64,000 bases of DNA from Treponema primitia ZAS-2 (GCF_000214375.1 NC_015578.1:496001-560000); one strand, 5' to 3'. Shown: positions 9,070-18,702, numbered from the stretch's first letter. Program-made: numbers and translations. The notes: generated by a model not told the origin, from the sequence alone.

Positions 9070-9203
9070 TATTAATAATTCGTTTAGGATCTTATAATGA
9101 AATTGTTGACCTCAAAATTTCCTAGTACTTTAGTAGAATATAAAAATATTCCTAAGCAGGTGAATAGTCATCTGTATTTTAATGTTTTTTAAGGAGAAAT
9201 AGT

Positions 9204-10205
9204 ATGAAAAAAAGGGTGTGCTTTGGGATAATGGCTTTTCTTATTGGAATGGTGTTTTTTGGCTGTGCGAGTTTTCAAAAATTTTATGGTAAAGCATATG
9301 CTAATAGCGAAAAAACAATTTCTAGTAGCAATCAATGGGAATTAAAAGAAGAGGCAGGAGATCTGTTTATTCATTTAAAAGATAAAATTGCCGCAGGAAA
9401 AATAACTAGAAGTGATAGAACCGAAACAAGTTTTGATATTGAAGATCTACGGATTTCCAAGAAACAAGGACTTAGTTTTCGTATTTCAAAAGCAGTTGTT
9501 TCCTCCGGGAATATTTCCGGTACTCTTTTAAACGGAAGGGGTGAACAGGCTCCGCTTGTTAAAGGGAAAGTTGTTGGGGGAAGGCTTATTACTTTTGATG
9601 CAAGTAATCTTGAAAATATTGATAAGCTATTTACTGGTGACGGAAATACGGAAATTCATTTTAATATTGATGGTATACTTGGAAGAGATCAGTATCAATT
9701 CAAATTGCTTATAGTTGGATGGCATAGCGCTTATCGGGCGCTTACTTTAGCACAAGCTGAAAGAGACAGTACCCCGGAAGGCAGAAGGCAATGGGAAATA
9801 AAAATGGATAACGGAGATAAGGTCCTTGTTTTAAAAAATAACATTAATGCAGAAACCACCTCATTTTCAGGAAAAGACGATGAAACTGAGATTGTAAATT
9901 TCCGGATATCTAAGGCGCGGGGATTGATTTTTAATGCTTCAGGTACATCAATGGCCAGCGATATTTCCGGTGTTTTGATCAGTGAGGGTGGTGAAAGATA
10001 TGAGTTGAAAAATGGAAAGATTGATAGTAATGCCTATGCCTTTTATTTTGATGCAAGTAATCTTGAAATTATCGATAAAGTATTTAGTGCAGGCGGAGAT
10101 ACTGTTGAATTCCAGTTCACTATTTCTTCTTTCGGCCTTAAAGATACCTTTAGCTTTAGGCTGAGAACCGATGATTGGCCTGAATCATACCGCTTGCTTG
10201 ATTAA
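9204..10205 (+). CDS. Lipoprotein with two tandem homologous domains
   Basis: 333 residues; ATG preceded by AAGGAG. A lipoprotein signal ends in FFGC. The mature part is an internal duplication. Residues ~47-185 and ~194-333 share the order WE(L/I)K, an I(E)DLRISK/VNFRISKARGL strand pair, an ISG-L block, FDASNLE-IDK and a final SAYRAL/ESYRLL ending. No catalytic motif is seen and the family is not recognised. It is probably a surface or periplasmic beta-rich protein. It is monocistronic and AT-rich, divergent from an XRE regulator. Confidence 0.75.
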   Translation: MKKRVCFGIMAFLIGMVFFGCASFQKFYGKAYANSEKTISSSNQWELKEEAGDLFIHLKDKIAAGKITRSDRTETSFDIEDLRISKKQGLSFRISKAVVSSGNISGTLLNGRGEQAPLVKGKVVGGRLITFDASNLENIDKLFTGDGNTEIHFNIDGILGRDQYQFKLLIVGWHSAYRALTLAQAERDSTPEGRRQWEIKMDNGDKVLVLKNNINAETTSFSGKDDETEIVNFRISKARGLIFNASGTSMASDISGVLISEGGERYELKNGKIDSNAYAFYFDASNLEIIDKVFSAGGDTVEFQFTISSFGLKDTFSFRLRTDDWPESYRLLD

Positions 10206-10216
10206 AAACAATAAGA

Positions 10217-10251
10217 GCATCTCTAAAAACCAACCGAGTTTTTAGAGATGC
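10217..10251. terminator. 14-bp hairpin between convergent genes
   Basis: A perfect 14-bp stem (10217-10230 with 10238-10251) and 7-nt loop, located between the lipoprotein gene (+) and the ATPase gene (-). The long perfect arms (GCATCTCTAAAAAC) look like a dispersed terminator-type repeat. Confidence 0.75.
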
Positions 10252-10311
10252 CCAATAAGGGAAAGTGGAAAACAATAGCGTCACATCTAAGCTGGACTTC
10301 TAACTATGCTG

Positions 10312-11787
10312 TCACCCCTCCAAAAACCACTCCCAAGCCGGTCGCACCGTAATAATCCCCCAGGGCGTCCGCAGTTCCTCCCGCTCATACAGGGTGATCA
10401 CCGTCGCTTCCTGCAAGCCCAGCTCCTCCATGGCCGCCGTCAGGGCGCCCAGTTCCCGCTTGCGGGTTTCCGGGTCCTTCAGGCTGGGGCAGGCCTGGAA
10501 AAGAGCTTGCGGCCCCTGGGCGGGGTTGCCCAGGAGGAAGTTTAGTTCCCGGCGCTCCCGGGTCAGGTAATAGGAGATGCCCCCCTGGCGGAGAGACGGG
10601 TAACGGCGGCGGAGTTCTAGGTAGACCGCCTGTTCCAGGCTGCGGCCCTGGTCCGGGGACGGGGTATGAGCCCAGGCCAGGCCGGGGTCCACTGCATAGA
10701 CTTTCTGGGGGTTCACCCGGGTTTTTTGGGGACTGGAGGCGTAGAGGGGTACCAGAAAGATCAGGAAGGCGTCCTCCAGGTAGGCGCATATCTGGGCGGT
10801 CATCTCCCGGCTCATGGAAAGGCCCCGGGCGGATAATCGGTCCGCTAGGCCTTTCATGGAAACCAGCGTTCCGTTAAGGGCGACCAGGGTGCGGGCAAGC
10901 TCCAGGACCCCAGGAGCATTGGAAAGCCGTCGCCTTTCAAGCAGGTCCCGGAGCACCACGGCGTCCAGGTAACTTTGTAAAAGCCCGGCACGGGTAAAAT
11001 GGTCCTCTAAGATGCCACTTGTAACGTCAACTTTAGTTTGAAAGTTACCAGTTCTGCTTGCAACGAAGTTTCCCGTGCTACTTGCAACGAAGTTTCCCGC
11101 GCAGGCATCGGGGAAGCCACCTTTGATCAGGTATTCCGAAAAAAGATGTTCGTAGTCCGAGCGTTCCAGGGGGGAGTCTGCGGGTGTTGCCGGGTTTTCT
11201 GTAGCTGGGGTCCCGGGCGCCGGGTAGGGCCCGGAAGCTGGATGGGGCCTGTGGGCCGGATGAGACCCGGGGATGTTTTGGTGGCCCAAGGTTTCCCGGA
11301 AACTGAAGGGCAAAAGTTCAAAGCTCCGGGAACGGCCCCTGAATTCCGGGGGAGCGTCCTCGGTGAAGGCCTGGGAAGAGGTGCCGGCAAGAAAAAGCTG
11401 CACCTTTTCGGTGTCGCTTATACGGCGGGCGAATTGGGCCCAGCCGGGGATTTGCTGGATTTCGTCAAAGAACAGCCAGGCGCCTTGGCGGCGGGCTTGG
11501 GGGTTGAGCCTGAAAAAGGTTTCCAGGAGTTCCGTTAGCAGCCCTTCCCCGCCGGCCAGCCGGAGCCGGGGGTCATCGAAGTTGCAGTACAGTATGTGGG
11601 CCCGGTTGATCCCCTGGCGTATCAGCTGGTCCATGCCCTGAAAGAGCCGGCAGGTTTTCCCGCTGCGGCGCATTCCAATGATTGCCGGGGCAAGGTTTCC
11701 TTTTAGCTCAATGCGGAGTTCCCGCCGGGTAAAGGCGGGAAGAGACCGGGCTTGGGATTCTTTGATTATTTGTTCTAATAAAGACAT
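10312..11787 (-). CDS. AAA_14 / DUF4143 ATP-binding protein
   Basis: 491 residues. Walker A GMRRSGKT near residue 38, Walker B WLFFDEIQQI near 105, then a DUF4143 C-terminal half (residues ~270-480) with the AVDPGLAW and LEQAVYLELRRR blocks. These P-loop ATPases of the MNS/STAND-like type are common in gut bacteria and archaea; their substrate is unknown. Two unusual low-complexity insertions are present: a Pro/His/Ala-rich stretch at residues ~183-210 and a GNFVAS/GNFVAS/GNFQTK triple repeat at ~240-265. The second comes from a 24-bp tandem DNA repeat (11040-11100). No strong ribosome site is visible before the ATG. Confidence 0.88.
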   Translation of the reverse strand: MSLLEQIIKESQARSLPAFTRRELRIELKGNLAPAIIGMRRSGKTCRLFQGMDQLIRQGINRAHILYCNFDDPRLRLAGGEGLLTELLETFFRLNPQARRQGAWLFFDEIQQIPGWAQFARRISDTEKVQLFLAGTSSQAFTEDAPPEFRGRSRSFELLPFSFRETLGHQNIPGSHPAHRPHPASGPYPAPGTPATENPATPADSPLERSDYEHLFSEYLIKGGFPDACAGNFVASSTGNFVASRTGNFQTKVDVTSGILEDHFTRAGLLQSYLDAVVLRDLLERRRLSNAPGVLELARTLVALNGTLVSMKGLADRLSARGLSMSREMTAQICAYLEDAFLIFLVPLYASSPQKTRVNPQKVYAVDPGLAWAHTPSPDQGRSLEQAVYLELRRRYPSLRQGGISYYLTRERRELNFLLGNPAQGPQALFQACPSLKDPETRKRELGALTAAMEELGLQEATVITLYEREELRTPWGIITVRPAWEWFLEG

Positions 11788-12028
11788 AAGCTTATGCTAA
11801 CGCCTTAACATGAAAATTGCAAGATAATTAAATAACTTATCACTAATTATTGCAAAATTATATAGCAACTTTTATTAATAATATGAAGTATTAAATGGCA
11901 ATAAGTATTATAAGCAAGAGGTGTATTTCAAACAAAAGCACATGAACCTGAAAGTCCTTTCTACCGATATCTAAGGTATGAGAAGTATCTGCCGAATTGC
12001 AAACCCTACGGGTTTGCTTCCGATTAAA

Positions 12029-13249
12029 ATGCACAAGGTGTATGCAATTATCGCCCTTTTTCTCACCGGGTTTTGCCGGCCTGTTCCCGGCGCTTGGGGG
12101 GAACAGTTTGCCTATAAGCATACTGCGGGGGATAAGTACCGGATACTTTCTACGGTTCATGAGGATGTGTATGTAGACCGGCGGCTGGCGTTCAGATCGG
12201 AGATTCTGAACCGGATTGCCGTGGAGGTCCTGAGGGCCGGAAACGGGTCCGGGTTTCACCGGGCGCTGTTCCAGGTGGCGGAACGGGCTTTGCTAAGCGG
12301 GAGAAATGCCGGGGGACAGAGCTTCCAGTGGGCCCGGGAGTATGAGTCTGAATTTGAGCGGGATAGACTGGGGCATATCACTATTGATCGGCGTTTTTAT
12401 ATGCCTGTGGTGCGGAATGTGCCGGTGTTTCCTGACCGGGACCTGAAAAATGGGGAAACCTGGAGCGCTGAGGGCCACGAGATGCACGATTTTCGGGACA
12501 GTTATGGCATTGCCGAACCCTACCGGATTCCTTTCAATGCGAATTATACCTTTTTAGGGAACCGGGAATGGAAGGGCAAAACGTACCCGGCCTTTTCGGT
12601 GTCCTACCGGATCTTTTTCGAGCCCGAGCCGGCCCGGGGAACCGTCTGGCCCCGGCGTATCATGGGGGCTTCGGATCAGATCGTGTTTTGGGATTCCGTC
12701 CTGGGCCAGGAGCTTTCTTATACAGAAGAATTCAGGATGATCCTGGAGCTTTCCGACGGGCGGACCATTGAATACCGGGGGACTGCGGAGGCGGAAATTG
12801 TGGAGGCCCCCAAACTGGACAAGGAGCGGGTTGTCGAGGATATCAACCGGGATATCGCCAGGATGGGGATCGACGATGCCAGGGCGCGGGTTGTGGACGA
12901 CGGGGTGGCCATCAGCCTGGAAAATGTGCAGTTCCAGGCTGAGTCGGCGGCGCTGTTGGGGACAGAGCAGACCAAACTGGACAAGATCGCCGAAATACTC
13001 CGCCGTTACCCGGACCGGGACATCCTGGTGGGGGGGCATACTGCCATGGCGGGAACCGAAGAGGGGCGGGCCCAGCTTTCCCGGGAACGGGCCGCTTCGG
13101 TGGCGGAGTACCTGATCGGAAAAAAGGTCCGGGCACCGGAGCGGGTGGTGGTCCGGGGCTATGGGGCGGAGCAGCCCCTGGGGGATAACGGTACCGAAGA
13201 AGGCCGGCGGAAAAACCGGCGGGTTGAAATTACCATACTTGAAAATTAA
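12029..13249 (+). CDS. OmpA-domain outer-membrane/periplasmic protein
   Basis: Start chosen at 12029, giving a signal peptide (MHKVYAIIALFLTGF ... GAWG); the open frame extends to 11978 but those 17 residues precede the signal and are polar. The C-terminal ~110 residues are an OmpA/MotB peptidoglycan-binding domain: FQAESAALL, ILVGGHTAMAGT, LSRERAASVAEYL, VRGYGAEQPLG, and RRKNRRVEI. The N-terminal ~270 residues are an unrecognised beta-rich region. It probably links the outer envelope to peptidoglycan. The next gene (prs) begins 28 nt after its stop. Confidence 0.85.
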   Translation: MHKVYAIIALFLTGFCRPVPGAWGEQFAYKHTAGDKYRILSTVHEDVYVDRRLAFRSEILNRIAVEVLRAGNGSGFHRALFQVAERALLSGRNAGGQSFQWAREYESEFERDRLGHITIDRRFYMPVVRNVPVFPDRDLKNGETWSAEGHEMHDFRDSYGIAEPYRIPFNANYTFLGNREWKGKTYPAFSVSYRIFFEPEPARGTVWPRRIMGASDQIVFWDSVLGQELSYTEEFRMILELSDGRTIEYRGTAEAEIVEAPKLDKERVVEDINRDIARMGIDDARARVVDDGVAISLENVQFQAESAALLGTEQTKLDKIAEILRRYPDRDILVGGHTAMAGTEEGRAQLSRERAASVAEYLIGKKVRAPERVVVRGYGAEQPLGDNGTEEGRRKNRRVEITILEN

Positions 13250-13276
13250 TGCTCTTTATAGTATAAAAAATTATCC

Positions 13277-14509
13277 ATGAATTATACCAACCCGGCAAAC
13301 CTTGCCATCCTAGCGTGTCCCGGTGGGGAAGTATTTGCCGATGAGGTTATTCTTCATCTGAAAAAGTACTACCGTCATAAATACAATGAAACCGTGGGCA
13401 ATTTGGTCAGGCAGTTCAATTTGAACACCGAAGACGTGATCCGGCATATCAACTTTATCAACGATGCGGCGCCCCTCACTGCCTTTGCCCGGGGGGACTT
13501 CCTGAAGTACCATAACCCCCAGTTCAAGGTTCCTGCCCGGTTTAGCCTGTTTCCCAATGGGGAGCTTAAGGCAGAGATCCTGGAATCCATCCGGGGGAAG
13601 GACATGTATATCTTCCAGGACGTGGAAAATCATCATCCCCTGAATTTTAACAACGGGTCCCTTTCAAAGGCCCTTTCTATAAACGACCATCTGATGAGCA
13701 TCTTTGTCACCGTGGATGCGGTAAAACAGGCAGGGGCCAACCGGGTTACCCTGGTACTGCCCACTTACCCCTATTCCCGGCAGCATAAGCGGAAGGGACG
13801 GGAGGGGCTGACCGCCAGCAGGGTAGGGGGCATCCTGGAATCCCTGGGTGTGGACTGTATCCTCACCCTGGATATCCATTCCCGGGAAATTGTGAACGCC
13901 TTTAAGACCATGCGCCTGGAAAACCTCCATGCCAGCTATCAGATCATCCGGCAGCTTGCAAAGATGACTGAGCTGCGGGGTGACGATCTGGTGGTGCTTT
14001 CCCCGGATACCGGGGCAGTGGACCGGAACAAGTTTTATGCCACCGCCTTCAAGAAGCCCTTGGCCTTACTCTACAAGGAGCGGGACTATTCCCGGGTGAC
14101 CAAGGATGCCATGGACAATAACATCTCGGAGATCAAACTTCTGGGGAATGTTTCGGGGAAGACGGTCTTTATGGCCGACGATATGCTGGGAACCGGGGGC
14201 ACCCTCCTGAAAGCAATGAAATTCCTCAAGGATCAGGGGGCAAAAAAGGTTATCGCCGCCATCAGCCTTCCCCTGTTTTCCGGGAACGCCATCGGCTACT
14301 TTGATCAGGCCTATAAAGATGGCCTTTTTTACCGCATCATCGGAACCAACGCAATTTACCATGAAGAACTGTTAAAACGGGAATGGTATGTGAGCGTGAA
14401 TATTACAAAACTCTTTGCCCAGACCATTTCCCGACTCCACCAGGGCCTTTCGTTAAGCTCCCTCCTGGATAACCGGGCGATTATAGAAAAAATGCTCACG
14501 GAAAACTGA
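13277..14509 (+). CDS. prs: Ribose-phosphate pyrophosphokinase (PRPP synthetase)
   Basis: 410 residues, longer than the ~315-residue bacterial enzyme, as in the divergent long form of spirochaetes and some other phyla. The paired phosphoribosyltransferase-type folds are visible: LVLPTYPYSRQHKRKGREGLTASRVGGIL (ATP/active site), LTLDIHSREI, VVLSPDTGAVDRNKFYA, and the PRPP-binding loop VFMADDMLGTGGTL. It makes PRPP from ribose 5-phosphate and ATP for nucleotide, His and Trp synthesis. The ribosome site is weak. The FGGY kinase follows after 4 nt, suggesting one transcript. Confidence 0.93.
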   Translation: MNYTNPANLAILACPGGEVFADEVILHLKKYYRHKYNETVGNLVRQFNLNTEDVIRHINFINDAAPLTAFARGDFLKYHNPQFKVPARFSLFPNGELKAEILESIRGKDMYIFQDVENHHPLNFNNGSLSKALSINDHLMSIFVTVDAVKQAGANRVTLVLPTYPYSRQHKRKGREGLTASRVGGILESLGVDCILTLDIHSREIVNAFKTMRLENLHASYQIIRQLAKMTELRGDDLVVLSPDTGAVDRNKFYATAFKKPLALLYKERDYSRVTKDAMDNNISEIKLLGNVSGKTVFMADDMLGTGGTLLKAMKFLKDQGAKKVIAAISLPLFSGNAIGYFDQAYKDGLFYRIIGTNAIYHEELLKREWYVSVNITKLFAQTISRLHQGLSLSSLLDNRAIIEKMLTEN

Positions 14510-14513
14510 ACAA

Positions 14514-15989
14514 ATGGCCTCTCGGATAATACTCTGCGCCGACATCGGCAGTTCCGCCCTGAAAGCGGCCTTCATCAATTCCGAAGGCCGGCAGTTGGCA
14601 TTTGCCCGGGAAGTATATACACCGATATATACCGTTGGGACTGCCTCCGTACCGGTTAGCGCCGGTGACTGGGAGCGCGCCTTTACCCGGGCCATGGGGA
14701 AGCTTTTTTCCCAGGCTCCGGACTGCCGTCCTGACGCTATCTGCATTTCTGGGAACGGCCCCACCCTGGCGCCGCTTACCCGGGACGGCGAGACTCTGGC
14801 CCTCCTTCACTGGTATCAGGGACCCTTGGGCAGTACCGCTCCCGGTTCCCCATCCGGGGATCTGCCGGTGATACGATCTTTTTACCTGCCCCATGCCCTG
14901 GGCTTTCTCCGGGAACGGCCCGGGGAATATGAAAAAACCCGGTACCTCCTGTCCTCCCAGGAATGGCTTTCTTGGCGCCTGGGCGCGGATCCGGTGACGG
15001 TTCTTCCCGAAGGCTATGGGCCCTATTACTGGGACGATGAACAATGCCGGGCCCTGGGGATTGATCCCGGGAAGTTCCCCCCCTTTGTCAGCCTGGGAAG
15101 TGTCATAGGCCGGCTTTCACAGGAAGCGGCGCAAAGGCTGGGCAGTGCCGCTGCTGGCCTCCCTGCGGGTATACCCATCATCGCCGGGGGGTCGGATTTC
15201 ATCATGGCCCTTATCGGCGCCGGTACGGTGGAAAAGGGGATGGTCTGTGACCGGGCGGGCAGCTCCGAGGGGATCAACTGCTGTGACTTACGCCCTGAGG
15301 AAACTGCATCTGCCAGGGATCTCCGGGTTTTGCCCCATGTAAGCCCTGGTCTTTGGAACGTAAGCGTTATTATCCCCAGCTCAGGTCGGCTTTTTGAGTG
15401 GTATAGAACCCTGACCGGCCAGGACGGGCGTCCCTACGAGGACATTCTGGGGGAACTGATACCCGAAGGGTTGTTGCCGTCGGCGTTATCGGCAGCTGGG
15501 TCCCTAAGCTCAGCTCTGTCCCCGGCTGGGGGGGACCAGGGGGCGCTGTTTTTCCCGGGAAAGACGGCGGCCCTGTTCGGAAAGGGCGGACTATTCAGCC
15601 GGACGGACCTGGGCCGGGCGGTTCTAGAGGCCATGGGTTATCAGGTGCGGGATGCCCTGGAGACCCTGGGCCGGCATGGGTTCCCGGTAGGGGAGATGCG
15701 GCTTTCCGGGGGACAGAGCCGAAACCGACGCTGGAATCAGCTTAAGGCCGATATGACCGGGGCTATTCTGCTGGTCCCGGAACTGGGTGACGGTGAACTG
15801 GGCGGGGACGCGGCCTTGGGGCTCATGACCCTGGGGGACGCGGCAAATTTGAAAGAAGCGATTGGCCGGATCGTCCACATACAGGAACGCTACGAACCGG
15901 ACCCCGCAACAGCGGCGGTTTACGGGGAACGTTTTCAGACCTGGCGGGAACTGCGGGAGAAGGCGGGCCCTTTCAATGAAATGCTATAA
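14514..15989 (+). CDS. FGGY-family carbohydrate kinase
   Basis: 491 residues, in the size range of xylulokinase/glycerol kinase. N-terminal ATPase-fold phosphate-1 motif CADIGSSALKAAFI; ISGNGPTLAPL; the second half has IIAGGSDFIMALIGAG and the FGGY C-terminal block LSGGQSRNRRWNQLKADM. The substrate cannot be told from sequence; pentulose or hexulose is likely. The segment LSAAGSLSSALSPAGGDQG near residue 325 is a low-complexity insertion. The gene is 4 nt after prs and overlaps the HAD phosphatase by 14 nt, suggesting a sugar-phosphate salvage unit feeding or balancing the ribose-phosphate pool. Confidence 0.88.
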   Translation: MASRIILCADIGSSALKAAFINSEGRQLAFAREVYTPIYTVGTASVPVSAGDWERAFTRAMGKLFSQAPDCRPDAICISGNGPTLAPLTRDGETLALLHWYQGPLGSTAPGSPSGDLPVIRSFYLPHALGFLRERPGEYEKTRYLLSSQEWLSWRLGADPVTVLPEGYGPYYWDDEQCRALGIDPGKFPPFVSLGSVIGRLSQEAAQRLGSAAAGLPAGIPIIAGGSDFIMALIGAGTVEKGMVCDRAGSSEGINCCDLRPEETASARDLRVLPHVSPGLWNVSVIIPSSGRLFEWYRTLTGQDGRPYEDILGELIPEGLLPSALSAAGSLSSALSPAGGDQGALFFPGKTAALFGKGGLFSRTDLGRAVLEAMGYQVRDALETLGRHGFPVGEMRLSGGQSRNRRWNQLKADMTGAILLVPELGDGELGGDAALGLMTLGDAANLKEAIGRIVHIQERYEPDPATAAVYGERFQTWRELREKAGPFNEML

Positions 15990-16653
15990 ACTGCCCGCCC
16001 GGATTTCGGGGCTCATCTTTGATATGGACGGGACCCTCTATACCCACGAGGAATACCTTAAAGGCCAGATCGACACAATCATTGCGCAGTTCGGCAAGGT
16101 TCGGGGGAAGAGTTTTGAGGAAGCCCGGGAAGCTGTGGAGTCCTATCAGAGCGAGTGGGCCTCGGCGCATGGAGGAAGGACGATCAGTTTGGGGAATACC
16201 CTGGCTGCCTTTGGGATCACCGTAGAGGAAGGCATACGCTGGCGTGAGGAACTGATCGAACCCAGTTTGTACCTCCGGGAGGACCCCCGGCTCAGGGAAA
16301 CCCTCTCTACCCTTTCCGATTCCTTTGCCCTGGCTTTGGTAACCAACAACCCTGTGCTGGTGGCCCGTAAAACTCTTGCTTGCCTGGGGGTGGAGGAATT
16401 TTTTCCGGTCAGCGTCGGCCTGGATACCTGCGGGGTGTCAAAACCCCACGAGGCGCCCTTCATCAAAGCTGCGGAACTGCTGGGCCTGCCCCCGAAGGCC
16501 TGCGTTTCCATCGGGGACCGCTACGATATTGACCTGGCCCTGCCCCTGGAACTCGGCATGGGGGGCATCCTGGTGGACGGGGTGGAGGATGTGCATGGGC
16601 TGCCGGAACAGCTCGCTGCCACGATTTCACTGGGACTAAATAAAAACCCTTGA
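15976..16653 (+). CDS. HAD-family hydrolase (phosphatase)
   Basis: Start chosen at ATG 15976 with a GGAGAAGG ribosome site; the frame extends to 15862 inside the kinase gene but those residues are not HAD-like. The 225-residue product has motif I FDMDGTLY (nucleophile Asp), motif II LVTNN, the conserved Lys in GVSKPHEAPF, and motif IV SIGDRYDIDLALPLELGM. It belongs to the phosphoglycolate/beta-phosphoglucomutase-like HAD group. It overlaps the kinase gene, so the two are translationally coupled. A phosphosugar is the probable substrate. Confidence 0.88.
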   Translation: MKCYKLPARISGLIFDMDGTLYTHEEYLKGQIDTIIAQFGKVRGKSFEEAREAVESYQSEWASAHGGRTISLGNTLAAFGITVEEGIRWREELIEPSLYLREDPRLRETLSTLSDSFALALVTNNPVLVARKTLACLGVEEFFPVSVGLDTCGVSKPHEAPFIKAAELLGLPPKACVSIGDRYDIDLALPLELGMGGILVDGVEDVHGLPEQLAATISLGLNKNP

Positions 16654-16667
16654 CCGCTAGGGTTTTT
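16642..16667 (+). terminator. Rho-independent terminator after the HAD gene
   Basis: Nine-bp stem AAAAACCCT (16642-16650) / AGGGTTTTT (16659-16667), 8-nt loop. The arms make their own U-tract. It overlaps the end of the HAD coding region and ends the prs-kinase-HAD transcript. Confidence 0.8.
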
Positions 16668-16684
16668 CATGCAAGCCTTATAGT

Positions 16685-17809
16685 ATGAACCTTGAAGAAT
16701 TCGCCAAGCCCATGGCCGCCATCTGTTCCCACAGCCTGGTTGCCCCGGGTCGGCCCCTGCATTGGACGATCATCGCCAACCCTACTGCCGGGGGATTTAC
16801 GATAAAGAGCCGGTGGAAGCAGCACAGTGCGGCGTTGAAGTTGTATATGGAAAAGGCAGAGGCCAATCCCCTGCGGGAAGACGCCGGGCCTTCGAAAACC
16901 GCTTTGGAAGCCGATCAGAGCCGGGGGAGCCTGGGCAGGCTGGGACTGACCCTTACCCAGGGGCCGGGTACCGCAGGGAAGATCGTCAAGGCTCTTCTGG
17001 AGGAGGCGTCTTCGACTCGCTCTGGGGGAAATGCGCCCTTCCACCTGCTCATCACCGCCGGGGGAGACGGGACCAGCCTTGAAGCCCTGACGGTCCTCTA
17101 TACGGCGCCGGCAGCGCTCCGGTCTAACTTTGCGGTTCTGCGCCTTCCCATGGGGACCGGGAATGACGGGGCCGATGCCCGGGAACTGGACGGTGTCCTG
17201 GATCGGCTGATCCACCCTTCCACGGTTGAGTATGCCCGGGCCCTGCGGCTTACTACCGCCTCCGGGAAGGGACCCTTTATGGCTTTCAATATCCTTTCCG
17301 TGGGCCTCGACGCATTTGTTACCCACATGACCAATAAGATGAAGGGTAAGCTGCCCGGGGATTCCTACAAACTCTGGGTGGACATAGCATCCCTGCTCTA
17401 TGACCGGCTCTACAAGGTGGGGCACATGGATGTCCGGGCCTTTGACGAGGCAGGCCGGCAGGTGGAGGATTTTGGCGAAAAGGTACTTTTACTGGCCGTG
17501 GGAGCCAGCGGTCACCGGACCTACGGTTCCAACAAACGGATACTGCCTGATGAGCGGAATGTCTGCGTAGTGCAGCAAATGTCCCTGTTCAGGAAGGTGG
17601 CCCTGAAAGGGCTCTTCACCACCGGGGGGCATATCCATAAGCCGGAGTCAAAACCGTTCAACGCCCATCGGGTGGAATTCCGGGGGGAGAACCCCATCCT
17701 GGCCCAGATGGACGGGGAGGCGGTGCTGCTAAAGCCGGAGGATTTTCCTGCGGCAATAGAGTTGACCGAGCTGGCTATACCGGTGCTGAAGTTGGGGGAA
17801 AGGGATTAG
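16685..17809 (+). CDS. Diacylglycerol/lipid kinase-like protein (DAGKc fold)
   Basis: 374 residues. NAD kinase/DAGK-superfamily motifs: IIANPTAGG (phosphate-binding loop, residue ~29), ITAGGDGTSLEAL (GGDGT, ~123), LRLPMGTGNDGA (~154), and a C-terminal IHKPESKPFNA ... QMDGEAVLL strand set. It probably phosphorylates a lipid or a sphingosine-like base at the membrane. It is longer than YegS/DgkB (~300) because of inserted segments around residues 60-90. It follows a terminator, so it has its own promoter. A variant DAGK with GADARELDG after GTGND is unusual but the core is intact. Confidence 0.87.
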   Translation: MNLEEFAKPMAAICSHSLVAPGRPLHWTIIANPTAGGFTIKSRWKQHSAALKLYMEKAEANPLREDAGPSKTALEADQSRGSLGRLGLTLTQGPGTAGKIVKALLEEASSTRSGGNAPFHLLITAGGDGTSLEALTVLYTAPAALRSNFAVLRLPMGTGNDGADARELDGVLDRLIHPSTVEYARALRLTTASGKGPFMAFNILSVGLDAFVTHMTNKMKGKLPGDSYKLWVDIASLLYDRLYKVGHMDVRAFDEAGRQVEDFGEKVLLLAVGASGHRTYGSNKRILPDERNVCVVQQMSLFRKVALKGLFTTGGHIHKPESKPFNAHRVEFRGENPILAQMDGEAVLLKPEDFPAAIELTELAIPVLKLGERD

Positions 17810-17854
17810 GGCTATTTACTTCGTTGTATATATCCTACTGTATACATACTGTAT

Positions 17855-18582
17855 TCATAAATTGCCCTTTATAACATCACATAATATGCTCTTGTTTTCA
17901 TATCCTCCAACTGCCGCAGATTGCAAATATAAATTCCATCCCACGATATTAATTTTATTATATTTGCCATAATAAATACTCAAACGATTTTCTTTTCCAT
18001 TGGCATTTATAAAACTTGAATATTTACATTTTATATCTATCTCTAGGCATTTTGCAACATTCTCAACAACAGTCTTGCCATTTAAAAACATTACCTCAAA
18101 ATTTTTTTTAATAAATACTTTAACACAGGTAAATCCTTATCTAAATGTTTTTGCCTGATATTTTGTGGAACTTTATCCCATTTTGGTGATGTTGCCCATT
18201 GCACAAGGTCTAAATGAACACAAGTATCATCATAATATGAGTAATTACCAAATTGTTTTATAAAATAATCAAATTGATTAAACCATGATTTATATGGGCG
18301 TAGATGAAAATAATTATTGCAGAATTCTAAAACAGTTTCTGCTTCCGCATCTGTCAAGTCTTCATTACCATTTTTATTAAGTTTTTTACGGGAACATAGT
18401 CTTTCTTTGTGGTTTATGTCTAATAAACATCCTGATGAATTGACAAATTCTTTATCGCTGGGGTTTAACGAGACTGTACAAGCCTTTGACTTATCATAAT
18501 TTCCAAAATATATTATGGGTGTTGTTTGAGGCGTGATACACATATCAGGCTCGATTCGCTGTTTTAACCGCTCAATAATCAT
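17855..18582 (-). pseudogene. Frameshifted gene, uracil-DNA-glycosylase-like hypothetical
   Basis: Two abutting frames, 18582-18091 (163 aa) and 18091-17855 (78 aa), form one protein if a single base is added to the run of eight T at 18102-18109. The joined sequence would then read KYLLKKNFEVMFLNGKTVVENV without interruption. The first part has LNPSDKEF, LTDAEAETVLEFCNNYF and HLDLVQWATSPKWDKVP, resembling a widespread accessory family thought related to uracil-DNA glycosylases (LNPS and NGKTV-type motifs at the two ends); this assignment is from memory and uncertain. The break could be a true mutation, slippage-based phase variation, or a homopolymer sequencing error. Confidence 0.7.
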
Positions 18583-18702
18583 TAAATGTTCCTCCCAAAT
18601 TTTTCGGCAGCTTGAAATTCCTTGCTAGGAAGTGTTCTTATAAGCTATTATTCAAAAAATATAAAACAAATTCTACCTAATCCATCATAGGCGTGTCTTC
18701 CT

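Noticed and set aside
8463-10311. Possible integrated element after the CAT tRNA
   Set aside because: No integrase and no copy of the tRNA 3' end were found downstream.
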